A stretch of DNA of 64,000 nucleotides from Scleropages formosus (Eukaryota; Chordata; Actinopteri; Osteoglossiformes; Osteoglossidae). Positions 25,901 to 37,290 of this stretch are shown here, piece by piece (the stretch's first letter is position 1; each line of letters opens with the position of its first letter). The stretch covers positions 6,406,595-6,470,594 of the forward strand of contig NC_041808.1 in the NCBI RefSeq assembly GCF_900964775.1. The letters are read 5' to 3'. A program made the translations under genes and the position numbers. Below the pieces are notes generated by a model, which saw only the letters and a program-made list of their open reading frames with translations, did not search any database and was not told the DNA's origin.

Positions 25901-26624
25901 CCAGCTGATCTTAGGCCAACTGAACCTATTGACCCAACGTGCCTGGGTCAACCACCTGCCATATAGGGGTGCCACCTCCCGCTTTAGAAAGTGAAGAACA
26001 GAAAATTTACAGAAGCGGGGGACATACCAAGAAAGGAGCTTTTCCAAATTAAAACTGATCAAACCTTATCTAAGCTCCAACACAGGCCAAGACAGACTCA
26101 ACAGCTTCATAATAACATCCTTAGAATGTGTTGAAGCAACAAACTTAAACGGACAAAACTTTGAGTTTGCGGAACAGAAAAGAGGAAACTTTCTTTATAG
26201 TTTTGTTTAGAGATGTTTTATGTCAAAATATAAAAATCATAATATAGATGAAGGTACCTGGCTGTCCTGTGATGTGGCTTTCTGGTTTGTGATGCAGTTT
26301 GGTCAGGAGATGCGGGACTGGGAGGAGGAGATCAATGGCAACGTTGCTCCGATGGGAAGACGCTCCAGCGTGGTCAAACATAGGGAGCCTCTGACACCCA
26401 GCTGCACATCTCGAGACCAGAGAACAGCGCCCCCAGCGGACATCCCCAGAAAGACGCTGGACGACTGCGTGCGGTGTGTGTCCCTCCTCAAGAGGACGCT
26501 CCGCTTTCTGAACTGCTGTCATGTGGAGAACCCCCATTACATAGACAACTACTCACGCATGACCTTCCCCCTGTCCTTCATCATGGTCAACCTGCTGTAC
26601 TGGATCTACTACCTGTACTTCTAA
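20821..26624 (+). CDS. GABA-A receptor subunit, pi/zeta type, complete, nine exons
   Basis: Exons 20821-20900, 22606-22718, 22853-22920, 23004-23221, 23435-23517, 24060-24197, 24379-24531, 25662-25855 and 26298-26624 join in frame to 457 aa. It is a pentameric ligand-gated chloride channel subunit in the plasma membrane. Visible: a hydrophobic leader in exon 1 (AVLYILLIS), the Cys-loop C167-C181 ([15 protein letters not shown]), the anion-selectivity motif SVPAR before M2, and M1 near 250-271. M2 begins near 286 ([18 protein letters not shown]), M3 lies near 316-339, and M4 is at the extreme C-terminus ([12 protein letters not shown]). Exon sizes of 68, 83, 138 and 153 nt are typical of the family. 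By recall it resembles human GABRP most closely. The fish-only zeta subunit (gabrz) is very similar and could equally be this gene, so no symbol is given. Introns hold repeats, including a Tc1-like remnant. Confidence 0.92.
21555..21830 (-). repeat. Poly(A) run followed by a minus-strand family C SINE, in GABA-A subunit intron 1
   Basis: About 23 A residues start at 21555. From 21612 to 21830 the sequence 'agctgacacttttcttcgaagccacttacaatg ... gtgggggaatcaaacccgggacctttgggtctaaagg..aaccactaca' is the reverse complement of a family C SINE, with tail first and tRNA-like head last. Confidence 0.65.
21890..22510. repeat. Degenerate repeat array in GABA-A subunit intron 1
   Basis: Phrases like 'tctcaaag(c/t)g(c/t)tgtttgacagtttt' recur irregularly, for example near 21925, 22010, 22060, 22185, 22285, 22340, 22400 and 22470. 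They are separated by T-runs. A short L2/SINE tail (acatttacatttatccgcttagcgacgc) interrupts it near 22130-22165. The unit length is not constant, so this is an old, eroded array or a low-complexity drift product. Confidence 0.4.
22938..22968. repeat. (GT)n microsatellite next to a splice donor
   Basis: About 15 GT units begin 17 bp after the exon 3 donor, in an intron of only 83 bp between exons 3 and 4 of the GABA-A subunit. Length change here alters a large share of a minimal intron. Confidence 0.9.
24598..25560. mobile_element. Tc1-like transposon remnant in GABA-A subunit intron 7
   Basis: The left end 'gcatacaaaaactattcacccccaaaacc' and the right end 'ggggattgaatactttttatag' match the outward signature of fish Tc1-like elements. 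The inner part 'gtgttttgaagagtccacaggtggctag' fits the leader region. Most of the transposase is replaced by AT-rich DNA. Confidence 0.65.
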
Positions 26625-26843
26625 AACCTTTTTTAAACACCACTGTGAGTGACGGGGGGTGTGAATGAACATTCACATTTACGTCTATTCGAAAGACCCA
26701 CACTTTTCTTCAAAGATACTTAGTTTATTAAAACATAGGATAACAATCCACACCATGCATGTTAATTTATCGATTATGGGAATGAAAATAGCTTGTCTGA
26801 AGATTGGTCATGTTGTAAATATACACTGATTATGGATACACCA

Positions 26844-26849
26844 AATAAA
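26844..26849 (+). promoter_or_regulatory. Poly(A) signal for the GABA-A subunit gene
   Basis: AATAAA lies about 220 nt after the stop codon, in a plausible 3' UTR without repeats. Confidence 0.55.
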
Positions 26850-28454
26850 ACACCTCTGATGACTGCGGCGCTCGTTATCCAATTCCTTTCCATTTCTCAT
26901 CCGTCACTGGAGAACAGACATTTTTCTAAAGGTGCTAAAGTCAACATGTGACACCTACCTCCCAGTGTCTACAACAGCTTTTGTTCTAATTTAAATTGTT
27001 TACATTTGATTTCTTGGCTTCTTTTGTCACAAATAATATCAAAATAGTCCTCTGACTTGCTATTAGGAATACCTGGGTTACCACACACCTGGATCATGTA
27101 CACTCCTGTCACAGTTCACTGAACCTGACAACATTTTAAGGCCAGAAACGATTTTACGTGATTATACTAGACCAGCTGGATGCTATATGTGTGAATAACA
27201 TGGTAAAACCTGGGTCAGTTAATTTTATACCCATCTATGTATCTAGTATATATTGATCTTGAGCTCAAGGTGTATTTAGTTTGTTTGTTCGTTGTGGGGT
27301 AACTATGGCAACCACTAGAAACATCCCCTTTACACAGTTTTTCAGGGCTACTCTGCATGTCAAGGCAATTCATTGTGCCTGTCGTTGGATTGCTGTGTGG
27401 CTGCTAATTCATTTGGATTTCAATACAATGGAAGTGAGAACCAAAAGTGAGCCATCCCTGAAAAAGAACTGAAAATGTCTCTCACCAGTTTTCGGGACAC
27501 GGGCATTTAAATTTGAATTAATACGAAAATGACAATGTCTTACCAATAGGTGGCGCTATAGTTTCAAACATGTCTATGGTTTGAGATGGAGAGGTTGTGG
27601 AATCTTATCACATTTCATTTCCATAACATGTTGCTTCCTTTCTTGGGATTATCTTGTCATTTTTGCAACAATACTTACCTTCCTCTTTAAACAATATTCA
27701 AGTTCACAATGTTCATTGTCCGCAGTCTAGATCTTCCCTTTCGGGCCGGAAGCCAAAGGAACATCAAGTGCCATCCAGCAGTGGATATTTTTGAAAGAGG
27801 GCTATTTTAAGGTCCTATTAGAAGACTCTTCAACAAATAAACAAGTGTTAAATGCAAATAAAGTAGGAAACTTTAAACTTTATTATAACGATTTTATAAG
27901 AAATTCACATTCAGAATAAATTGCACAACATGAAGGTGCCTTTGTGACCAATCAGAATACGTTTATCATGTGTTCTGAACTGTCAGCACTCACTGGTCTG
28001 ATGATGATCATTGTTTTAGCAGCTTAACTCAATTTGGGACAAAAACAACAAGACAAAAGGGGGGAACGGGGGCAGCCCATGTGAATTTGGAGCCGAGATC
28101 AGACTGGGGTCTCGACCTACGCAGAAACAAAACTGGGGTCTCGCAGTGTGTTCAGTGAAGCCATCTAACGAAAAACAGATCATAACCTGAAGGATTAAGG
28201 ATGTAGACCAAATGTGGTGGTCATGGGTTCAAAAGTGAGCTGGGCTCCTACTGCCTTCCTCACTTTTCAAGTGTCTTTAACGGTTTGTATGAAAAACCAG
28301 TTTCATTTTACTGAAGATTATGAAGACAGTTTGGTTTTAGGGCAAAACCCCCCACGTTAGTAGAAAAGCCGGTAGGCTGTCCCTTTCAATTTGGGCAGAA
28401 GCGCTGGTCTGCCTTGAAGCAGAGATGGTTGGGACCATCTGCATGTCTGCAGGG
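26850..28454. other. Intergenic stretch, nothing recognised
   Basis: Unique-looking AT-rich DNA. I see no exon with flanking splice sites and no repeat that recurs elsewhere in the window. Confidence 0.4.
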
Positions 28455-28662
28455 GCCTGGAAGGAAGAGGAGAAGGATAAGGAGGCAGAAAAAAGTAGAA
28501 GCAGGAAGAACAAGAAGGAAAGATAAGAAGAGGAAAGAAAATGAGAAAGATGGAGAAACAAGAAGAAGGAGAGAAGGATGAAGAGAAGGCAGAGAAGGAA
28601 GGAGGAGAAAGGAAGAAGAAGGAGTTGTTGGAGGAAGGAGAAAGAGGGAAGACGAAGGGTTA
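28455..28662 (+). repeat. Polypurine tract of about 205 bp
   Basis: An almost unbroken run of A and G in GAAGGA / GGAGAA / GAAGAA variants with very few pyrimidines. It is a purine-rich simple repeat that also yields long Ser/Leu/Phe-rich open frames on the minus strand, which are not genes. Confidence 0.9.
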
Positions 28663-30369
28663 AGAACGGGACAGCGGAGGAGGAGGAACATAAACATGAC
28701 GACGCCCTGAACTTCAGATCAGATGAGTCTCAGGATGGAAAGTGGACTGAAAGATGGAAACACCATCTCACTGGGGGCGTTTTACTGCAGGATTACTTTT
28801 TTGTTAATATATTACTTATTACTGTGTTTTTTTGTTTCATATCCATCTTACAGTTCACAGTTGATAGGTTTACTGCATGTTTTTGTGGGATTTTGTGCAT
28901 TTTTTTATGCTTTTTAATGTTGATTTCACACCAGTTTCATTCACTAAAATAGGTGATGACAGTATTTTATAATCCAAAGCTGTTTATTCCTGTAAGGTTT
29001 TGAATCTTTGAGTCTTGCATCTGAAGGTCCCAAGTTTAAATCCCTCCTCCTGCTATAGTATCCTTGGTCAAGGTACTTAGGTAATCCATAACAGGTACTC
29101 TGTAAATGGGTAAATCAGTGCAAGTAGCTTTGTGTACAAAGCTAACACTGCTGGCTACTTTTAAAGTATGGAGTTCCACAAAAGGTAAGCGCATCACTCT
29201 TGCAATATGTGGCATAAAATTACGCCTTTATTACTTACTGACTTTTGCTTTATGTATATTTGCATAAATATAAATATAGTTCTCCTGAATGACAATCTTG
29301 GTACCCTTTTCAGATAATCACAGTTTATCACATACCAATATTACCTTGCTTCAATATTAAGGTCATGATCTCATACAGGTAGAAGACACAAAATCACAGG
29401 AGCTGTCACTCCTTATCACCCTTTGACTGTGTAGGTCAAAGAAACACATTAAATACCTGCAGTTGGAGCTCTGTGAAAACAGCGAAGGCTGCAGGGTAAA
29501 GTGTGTGAAAGATGCTTTATGGAGAGAAGGTGCTGTAACAAAAGTGCTGCACATGACTGAAGGATCCTGTGATGAATGAGGGAAAAGCCTCAAAACAGTG
29601 AGAGTCCATTTCTTCCTCTGATGTGGAGATGAAGCTCTGCAGAAAGAGTTCAGGTGTGTGAACACACACACACGTGTCCAACTATTGGGAGAACGCTGCG
29701 AAAGTTCAAGTTCATGCAGCGATGTGTTTCAGTACCATGGACAGTGACACACAACATGGTGGAAACCTGGACCACCTTACATGGGTGGATGATGGCAGAG
29801 TCACGTAAAACAAATATATGAACATTTAAAGGGGCAGAAGGTGGTGCAGTGGTTAAAGTGGCTGCCTCTGAAGAGGAGTCTACCTTACTGGATGGGTAAA
29901 TCAAAGTAAGTCGCTTTGGAGAAAAGCACTAGCAAAATGAACACAGAAATTTCAAAATTATTTATGCTGAAATAGTTCAGTAAATGGCAATGTTTGTGTT
30001 TTCATCTGCTGTGTCAGTGCTGCCAAGACTGGAAAATTATGAACAAGTAGTTTTTTAACAAGTAGTTATTTTTATCTGCACTTTAAGTTCAGTATCAGTG
30101 AACACTAAGAAAAATTAATGCTAAGAATGCTTAAAATGTAATACTAACAAAAATACTAATACAAGCTTTAGTCTCACTGGCTTCTTTATTTTTCATTCAA
30201 TATTAAGTCATGCTATTACTTTAAAGAAATAAAAAACCAAACCAAACCATCAAAGGTTTCCTTTTTAATCACTGCTTTTAAAATTAAATGAAAACATTCA
30301 AAGTGGCAAATTAGTTAAAAAACAGACCCAGTCTGTAACACAAAGCCACCAAAATTACATTTATAATTT

Positions 30370-30405
<36 letters not shown>

Positions 30406-30514
30406 TGTCACTACACTAATATTTTATGTTGTGAGTCTATCTCAAAGTATGTGGGAGAAACCGAACTGCAAAGTGTTCTTTCTGTTCAAATCAAAAAATG
30501 GATTTTATAAAACA
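28663..30514. other. Intergenic stretch with two SINE remnants
   Basis: Family C SINE pieces lie at about 28985-29165 and 29830-29945 (ggtggtgcagtggttaaagtggctgcc ... agtcgctttggagaaaagcactagc). A run of about 30 A residues starts near 30372. Nothing else is recognised. Confidence 0.5.
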
Positions 30515-30520
30515 TTTATT
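30515..30520 (-). promoter_or_regulatory. Poly(A) signal for the CCCH zinc-finger gene
   Basis: TTTATT on the plus strand is AATAAA on the minus strand, about 85 nt beyond the stop codon at 30606-30608. Confidence 0.5.
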
Positions 30521-30605
30521 CCCATTTAAACAACTTCTCAATAAACACTGATAGAAAAAGTGCAACTTACAGTAACGAGGAGCGCAGATTCATCGTGTTT
30601 CTCAC

Positions 30606-33600
30606 CTACACAGTGTTGTCACTTGAGGACAGCAAAGGCAGTGGGGTTTTAAACATGTCCTGAAACACAGAGGTGGTCTTCACTTGGGTTCCAACATGGG
30701 ATGGTGCTGTGTGAGCCTGGCGCCCCCATGTGGCCAGAGGAAGGACTGGCAGGTTGTGCACTGCAGGAGCAGCAGTGTTCTCATATTGCACGTCGCCCTC
30801 CTGACCTGGGGGCACCCCTGGGGGGTCCACGGGACCCGTGGTCAAGGACCGAACTTCCATTGTGCCTGAAGTGTCTCCGGTTTGATTGTCAGAGCTTGCT
30901 GCGGGGGCTTCTTGGGTGCTGTTGTTGAGCAGAGGGGTGCAGGAGAGCGACTTGTACTTGTGCAGAGAGTCCACAGCGTGAGCGAAGGCGGGCCAGGACA
31001 AAGTGAGTTCACCGAGCATTTGGTATGGACGTCGGGGGTCCTTCAGCACCACCCCTGGTAACAGATCCAGAGGAATGACCACTGGAGTGTCCTTTAGCCT
31101 CGCCTCAGTGTCCTGCTCTTCATATGTGGAACCTCCACGTACAGCAATGGGCTGAAGATGGCCCACTTTAGCCTCGATCTTCTGGTCCTCAGCATCAGAA
31201 TCTGAAAGCAAGTTACCAGCATGGTACAAACAGGAGTATACTTACTCATAATCATTCATTCATATGTCTACTTTACGATTCAAGATTAAAATTTTCTACA
31301 TTTAACATTCTGTACAAGAGTTATGAACATTCCTATAGGGTTTGCATACTTTCAAACAGGACTGTATATTAATGTTCTTTTCTCAGACAAAACTCCTCCT
31401 CTCTGTGTGTTTAGCGAGTGACACTGGAGGAGTGTGTTCCACACAGCTGCTCAGCGCTCACCTCCAGGGGGCACAACAGGATGTGGGCTGGAACTGGGGC
31501 TGTTAAGTGGTTCCAGGGGAGGCAATGGAGGGAAGAGGCTTTCAGCTGGGTTGTCTGCAGTGACCAACGACACTGAAGGGAGTGGGGGCCCTGACAACAG
31601 ACTGGAACTGTTGTAGAAGTTAGGCCTGAAAGACAAATACACATGGTAAACGTCTTCATAGACAGCAGCTACTGTTTGACTGACACCCCGTGACAAGTGT
31701 CAACAATGCCGTAGAAGTGAACCCAACCATGGGTACTGACCTGAGACCCAGCTGCAGTGGTTTACTGTCAGTAGACGGAGGTGGGGGCGCTGTGGCCGAG
31801 GGAACCGAATTCTCCTGTTTTCCCTCATCTTCCTCATTTTTGTTTAGAACCTGCACAGAACACACCCGTTACTTTTACTCATTTATCCACTTTTGTCCAA
31901 AGCGTTTTACAACGTTAAGCTGTTTACACTGATTTACTCACTGATTTGTACTGCAAAGTAATTTTACTGAATTTAATTTAAGGCAAGTAGGTTGATCAAA
32001 GGTATACAGCAGTAGGTGGAATTTTAACCTCTGTCCTTGGAATCTGAAAGCAGCAGATTTATCCACTATGCTTGAAGATGGTCTATTATATATGGAATAA
32101 ACAGACACAATGATGTAAAAACTATCTGTTAGAAGAGTGTGTGTGAGGAAAAGAAATTCATCAGGTGACAACCAAACATGGCCAAATTACTTCTGCCCAA
32201 AACTTCCACACAACAGTCATTGGATTGAAGCTCACATCTCCCATCTGTACAGAGGTTCAGAAACACCGACCTTCTCCAACAGGGGTCTTGTCACCTCTGT
32301 CAGGGGATCATGGGAAAACTTGCAGTGGTCTCCTTGGTAACACTTTGTCCCTGTGTGGAAGAATTTGCACGGATAGTCATCTGAGGACGTGGTCAAGGAC
32401 ATAAACGGGGCACACAACGCTAGGAAACCCAGCACTGTTGAACGTGGTAATAGGAAGTCAGCGCTGTAACAAACATAAGCAATTATTAATTATGCACAGT
32501 CAAAACCACATAAACACAAAACTAAAACACACAGACTATAGAAACACTTGGCAGTTATACACTGAATCTAACACCCACGAGTCGTTCAGATTACCGTGAC
32601 GTCCTTGCTGTCACTTTTTAAAAATCACCCGCTGAACCAACCACTGATGAGTTTATCCAACTGAAGGAAAGAACTCTTATAGTACAGTATGGTACAGTAC
32701 AGTAGTAACTGTCAAGGATACTGTGCATGTAGATACAATCCGCTCCTTTGGTGCAGAAGCCCAGTACGTAGAATTTACAGAGTTCCTGCTTCTTGTCCGG
32801 AACCACAAACTCATGTTCAAACTTGCACGCTTCCTCCTGTCACAGAGGAGATAATATTAATATAACAACAACAATAATAATAGAAATGATGATCAACCGT
32901 AACTGTTCATCGTCTCCTGTTTGACAGACTGCGAACTGATCATTCGGCCTGATCTCGCCAACATTTCTGTTAAATGTGTTGCGTTACGGCTGTGGTTTCA
33001 CAGCACTGTTGAGTCCAGGGTCGTACTTTGATGCACCTCCCGCTGAGAAAGAACTTGCAGAAGAGTCGTCCGTCACGCTGAATCGCGTGCTGGCTGATGA
33101 ATTCCTGCGACAAATACGGCTGTTTCTTCACAAAGCTCGGGGGGCCGTTTACTCTGCCCTGAGGAAAAGACAGAGTGCTCGATAAACAATCCTGAAACTC
33201 AGTGCAACGTGACACATGTACATTACTGCAAGGTTTACCTTTCTTCATTTAGCAGATACTTTTCTCCAAAGCAACATCCAATGAACACTATGTAGTGTTA
33301 TCAGCCCATGCACCTTATTCACCAAGGTGACTTACACTGCTAGATACACTACTTACAACAGGTCACTCATCCATACAACAGTGGAACACACTCTCTCTGT
33401 CGCTCACACACTAAGGATGAACCTGAACAGCATGCCTTTGGACTGTGGGAGGAAACCCACGCAGACACGAGGGAGAACATGCAAACTCCATATAGACTGA
33501 GAGGGGATCGAACCCACATCCTCTCAAAACACCCAGGTGCTGTGAGACATAAGCACTATTCGCTGTGCCACCGTGCCACCGCTGAAAGGTTCAAAAGGAA

Positions 33601-34019
33601 AACATGCCATCTCCAGAAAGAGGTTGGGCAGTGCCACAGCTCACCCTCCGGCACTGCTGTCGGTCTTCTACTCTGTTGTCCTGCTTTTTGCCCTTTTTTT
33701 TCTTGTTCTTCTTGGGAATCTTTTGCCCCCTTTCCTCCATGTCTAAAATGGGCACAGAAGATACACACAGATTACCTACCCTGCCAAAATGACACTTGTA
33801 CTTTGCTTTTTTAAAAAAAGAAATATATATATTTAAAAAAATACTGTTACCACATTAACTCCCAGTATCCTACTTCCAGGAAATGATTTTAAACTGTGGT
33901 ATATGACCTTGTGGGAAGAGATGATAAAAATATCCACTGAACATGAAGATGACTTGTTGGGCCATCCTGTGATTCAGTTCTTGTCTTTAGAATCAGTTTT
34001 GGCTTCCAATTCGTACAAG

Positions 34020-34054
<35 letters not shown>

Positions 34055-36892
34055 CCATTTCCTTCTGCAAATTTTCTTCCCCCTCAAAGTTAAAACTAAA
34101 CTATAAAAGTTTAACTATTTTTCTTTACATTTATTTTGCTCAACTTTAATTACTGGAACAAACAGGTTTTTTATTACGGCAATTCTTTTATAAATACCGG
34201 TGTCCTATAATTTGGACACTGAAATGTGTCCCCCTCCCCCCACACTTTTCCATCTACTGTGTGGCTGATATTTTTTTTCCAGATGCAAGAAAATCTGAGT
34301 TGACAAATATTCAAAACTGTTGAGAGACAACTTTAGAGAATTTTAAACATGTACTGTATTTTTCGGTTCTTAATGAAGTAAAATAAAAGCACAATTACAT
34401 TCATCCTGTTTTTGTAATTTTTATCATATCAGTAACCATCATTGCGTTCATCAAAAAATACATTTTGGACGCCAAGTAAACTATATATAGGACAATAATT
34501 TTTTTCTAAAAGTTTCGTTTTCATTTAAATTAACATTTTTGCTATACATTATAAAAACACATCACATATATGACCACAGTGAAAAAATGGGGGGGGGGGG
34601 GGGGGGGGGGGGGGCAATTTAGGCATTATTGTTGACAGCAACAGTTTTGTCCAACACACAGTTTGCATCACATTCTCAGTCTCACGCTTGTTTCTGCAGA
34701 CCTTTCATTGCAGGCTCTTTACCGCGGTGTGGACCATGCCCTACTGGGGCAACAGCTCCGGGTCCCTGGTTCCGAACCCTCTGCACAGCGCAGCCACTGT
34801 GGTGTGCTATTTGCTGCTGGGGACCAGGATGCATGAAAGATTCAGTTTGAGGGCAGAGACAGGTGGTGGGTCATAATCATTTAATAAATAAATAAATAAA
34901 TAAATAAATGGGGGGGAAAAAAAAATCTGTACACCGAAGCCCTGGTTTCGAACCCTGCACCTAGTAATGCATAAACTACATACTCATATGCATTAAAAAA
35001 GTAACAACACAATTTGCTCTTTTGCTGAAATGCACTTCTGAGCTGAAAAGGAGCAGTAAACCTCCAGAAAAGCAGACAGTAAATGACGAGTAAACAATAC
35101 CAGGAAACACTCGAACTCTGAATGAAATATGACACAGTGAATCTGAGTGCAAAGAGATGCAGTCCAAGCAGAGTTTACTATTCTCAATGAGTACCTGAGT
35201 ACTTTGAATGAGTGTTCAAGTACTGTGAATGGGTACCGAGCAGTACAGAGGACAACAGACCTGCGTGTGACCCCTCCTGGGTGTGCATCTGTCTCTCTGG
35301 TTCCCCTCAGAGTGCTGCTGCTTATCACTCCCGACACTCTTCCTGGACTTATTTCTCACCTCTTTCTCTTCAGATTCTCTCTTTCTTTTGACGCTGAAAG
35401 AAAAACAGATCACGTCACAAATAAGAGAAAACATGTACCAAACTCAGTTGAAATCCCCAGCCATGGAACTAATGGAAGAAACACTCTGAGATCATGTTAC
35501 AGGAGCGGCATTTCAGGTATGAAAAAACAATTCAATCACTGCCATCATATCAATAATTCAATTTTTGTGACACATAGCGCTTTAACGCAGGCATAAGGCA
35601 AGAAAAACAGACACAAACAAAGACAGTCGACTAATGGCTACCATAATAAAGTACTTTTATAGAGCTACAAGTATGCCTACTGGCCACTGAAACAAGAAAC
35701 AAAAACTCCCAACTGAAGGCTGAGGGAGAAAAAAAAACCTCTGGGGGTCCACAGGCCAGTGGTTGCCCACCCCTCCTGGGCATTCTAGAAAGTAACAATT
35801 GTAAGCCAGTGTAACAAGTAATAATGATTACGTTGCTAAATGGCATCTTGAATCCCCAGCTTAGCATAATCATTAATCATTATCAACAATTAAAACTTTG
35901 CTTTAACTGAAACAGGAAACTCACAAACATCTTTTTTTGGAACTGCTGCAATGACAGGAGACAAGTTGGACACCCAACATCAACCCCCAGCAACTTCAAC
36001 AACCATCTTATTCAATATGAATTGTACAAGAACAGTACAAGAATAAGTTTTTCTTAGTGTAATAGTGTACACACACACACACACACACTTTCTGAACCGC
36101 TTGTCCCATACAGGGTCGCAGGGAATCGGAGCCTAACCGGTAACTCAGGGTGTAAGGCCGGAGGGGGAGGGGGACACACCCAGGACGGGACACCAGTCCA
36201 TCACAAGGCACCCCAAGCAGGACTCAAACCCCAGACCCACCGGAGAGCAGGACCCGGTCCAACCCACTGTGCCACCGCACCCCCTCAGTGTAATAATAAT
36301 GTTAGCAAAATATTAATTCTGGCTGAATATCACTGTTGTGCAGTAGTATATTAAATGTTAAGTATGTGAGTAAAATAAGCTAGCTGAGTAGTACAGCAGT
36401 AAAATATAAATATTAGCAAAACATGATTAATGTAAATATTTGAGAAATGAACACCGTGGAGTAAGAATGTTAGTGGAATATAAATGCTAATGAGAATATC
36501 ACAGTATGTTAATGAAAATTCCACTATTATGATTAGCATATATAGAAACATAGAATTAATTATCATTATTTATAGAAGCATTTAAGGCTGTGAATGTACA
36601 AAATCATGTTAATGTTACATAAATATGAATGTTGTGTAATAATGTTAGCGCGAAACCAATAATGTGAATATTACAATATGAACCGTAGAATTGGTTGTGC
36701 AGTAAAGTAAGAATGTTAGTAGAAAATGAATATTAATTAGTATGCTAATCGATATGCTAATGAGAGCGCTGCTGTGCTGCGCACTGTCATGCCGAACCTG
36801 TGGCTGTCCGCGTTCCCGGTTCCTCCTCGATCCTCTTCTTGGTTCGGAGGCGAAGAGAAAAGTTGCGCGAAGTCCGAACTGAAAGTACACAT
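30606..36892 (-). CDS. zc3h8: CCCH zinc-finger protein of the ZC3H8/ZC3H6 family
   Basis: Seven 3' exons are firm and phase-consistent: 33645-33742, 33027-33158, 32722-32836, 32271-32380, 31741-31850, 31462-31625 and 30606-31201. They encode about 440 aa. A lysine-rich stretch ([13 protein letters not shown]) precedes three zinc fingers: [38 protein letters not shown] and [20 protein letters not shown]. The spacings (7-5-3, 7-5-3, 8-5-3) match human ZC3H8. Known members are nuclear RNA-binding proteins; ZC3H8 belongs to the little elongation complex. After the fingers comes a proline/serine-rich tail of roughly 290 aa, far longer than in human ZC3H8 (291 aa in total). The 5' part is tentative: an acceptor near 35392 opens [11 protein letters not shown], and an ATG at 36890-36892 opens [18 protein letters not shown], faintly like the ZC3H8 start. 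Which of the ZC3H8/ZC3H6 paralogues this is remains open. Confidence 0.8.
31870..32078 (-). repeat. Family C SINE, minus strand, in a zinc-finger gene intron
   Basis: 'tccacttttgtccaaagcgttttacaacg ... gttgatcaaaggtatacagcagtaggtggaattttaacctctgtccttgg' is the reverse complement of the family C body with its tail at the left. Confidence 0.6.
33240..33582 (-). repeat. Composite SINE, family B, minus strand, near full length
   Basis: It starts with the reverse-complement tail (tcatttagcagatacttttctccaaagcaac), continues through 'ttggactgtgggaggaaaccc', and ends with the tRNA-like head (cgctgtgccaccgtgccaccgc). It lies in the intron between the exons at 33027-33158 and 33645-33742. Confidence 0.8.
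34589..34614. repeat. Homopolymer of 26 G
   Basis: An uninterrupted G run after 'gaaaaaat', inside the 5' intron region of the zinc-finger gene. Such runs are rare in assemblies and may be partly artefactual. The surrounding 33743-35335 has T/A homopolymers (34020-34055) and an (AAAT)n run near 34885, with no clear exon. Confidence 0.9.
36069..36286 (-). repeat. (TG)n-tailed SINE, family A, minus strand
   Basis: It reads (ac)n, then 'tttctgaaccgcttgtcccatacagggtcgcagg', then the reverse-complement body and head. The words agtgtaata flank both sides (near 36057 and 36287), a likely target duplication of about 9 bp. Confidence 0.88.
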
Positions 36893-37290
36893 GACAGCAC
36901 AGCGACTAACGACCGCAAACGCGAAACTACAAAACCCTACGCGGTCAGGGCTGAGCTTCACGTGCTGTTTAATGTTTTTATTTCACGTCACGTGGTGTTG
37001 TTTGTCTCATGCGTCCCACTCGTCAGCCTCCTTCAGACACTTCCCTGCCTCCTTGCCTTCATCGAACCCGCCACGTGTCCGTAGACTCGCCAACGTCACT
37101 CAAGGGTTATGAAAAATCCGTAATTATAAGAAACACAGGAGGACCTCCTTATTGCACCGTTCGTACTGTTGAAAGCAGTGAGTCGCCAAATCACTTCCCG
37201 GACGCACGTGGACGCCCACGCACTCTGCGTGCATCCGCCTCTTTGGTCCGACCTGCAACCGTTCCTCAGAGTCCGCTGTAATTTGAACCG
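36750..37290. promoter_or_regulatory. CpG-richer region, probable promoter of the zinc-finger gene
   Basis: CpG density rises sharply compared with the AT-rich flank (36290-36750), with many CG dinucleotides between 36770 and 37280. The tentative first coding exon of the minus-strand zinc-finger gene lies inside it. It could also serve the plus-strand PRR18 homologue 2.5 kb away. Confidence 0.4.

Noticed and set aside
28337-28952. Ser/Leu-rich and Lys/Arg/Glu-rich open frames
   Set aside because: By-products of the polypurine tract.
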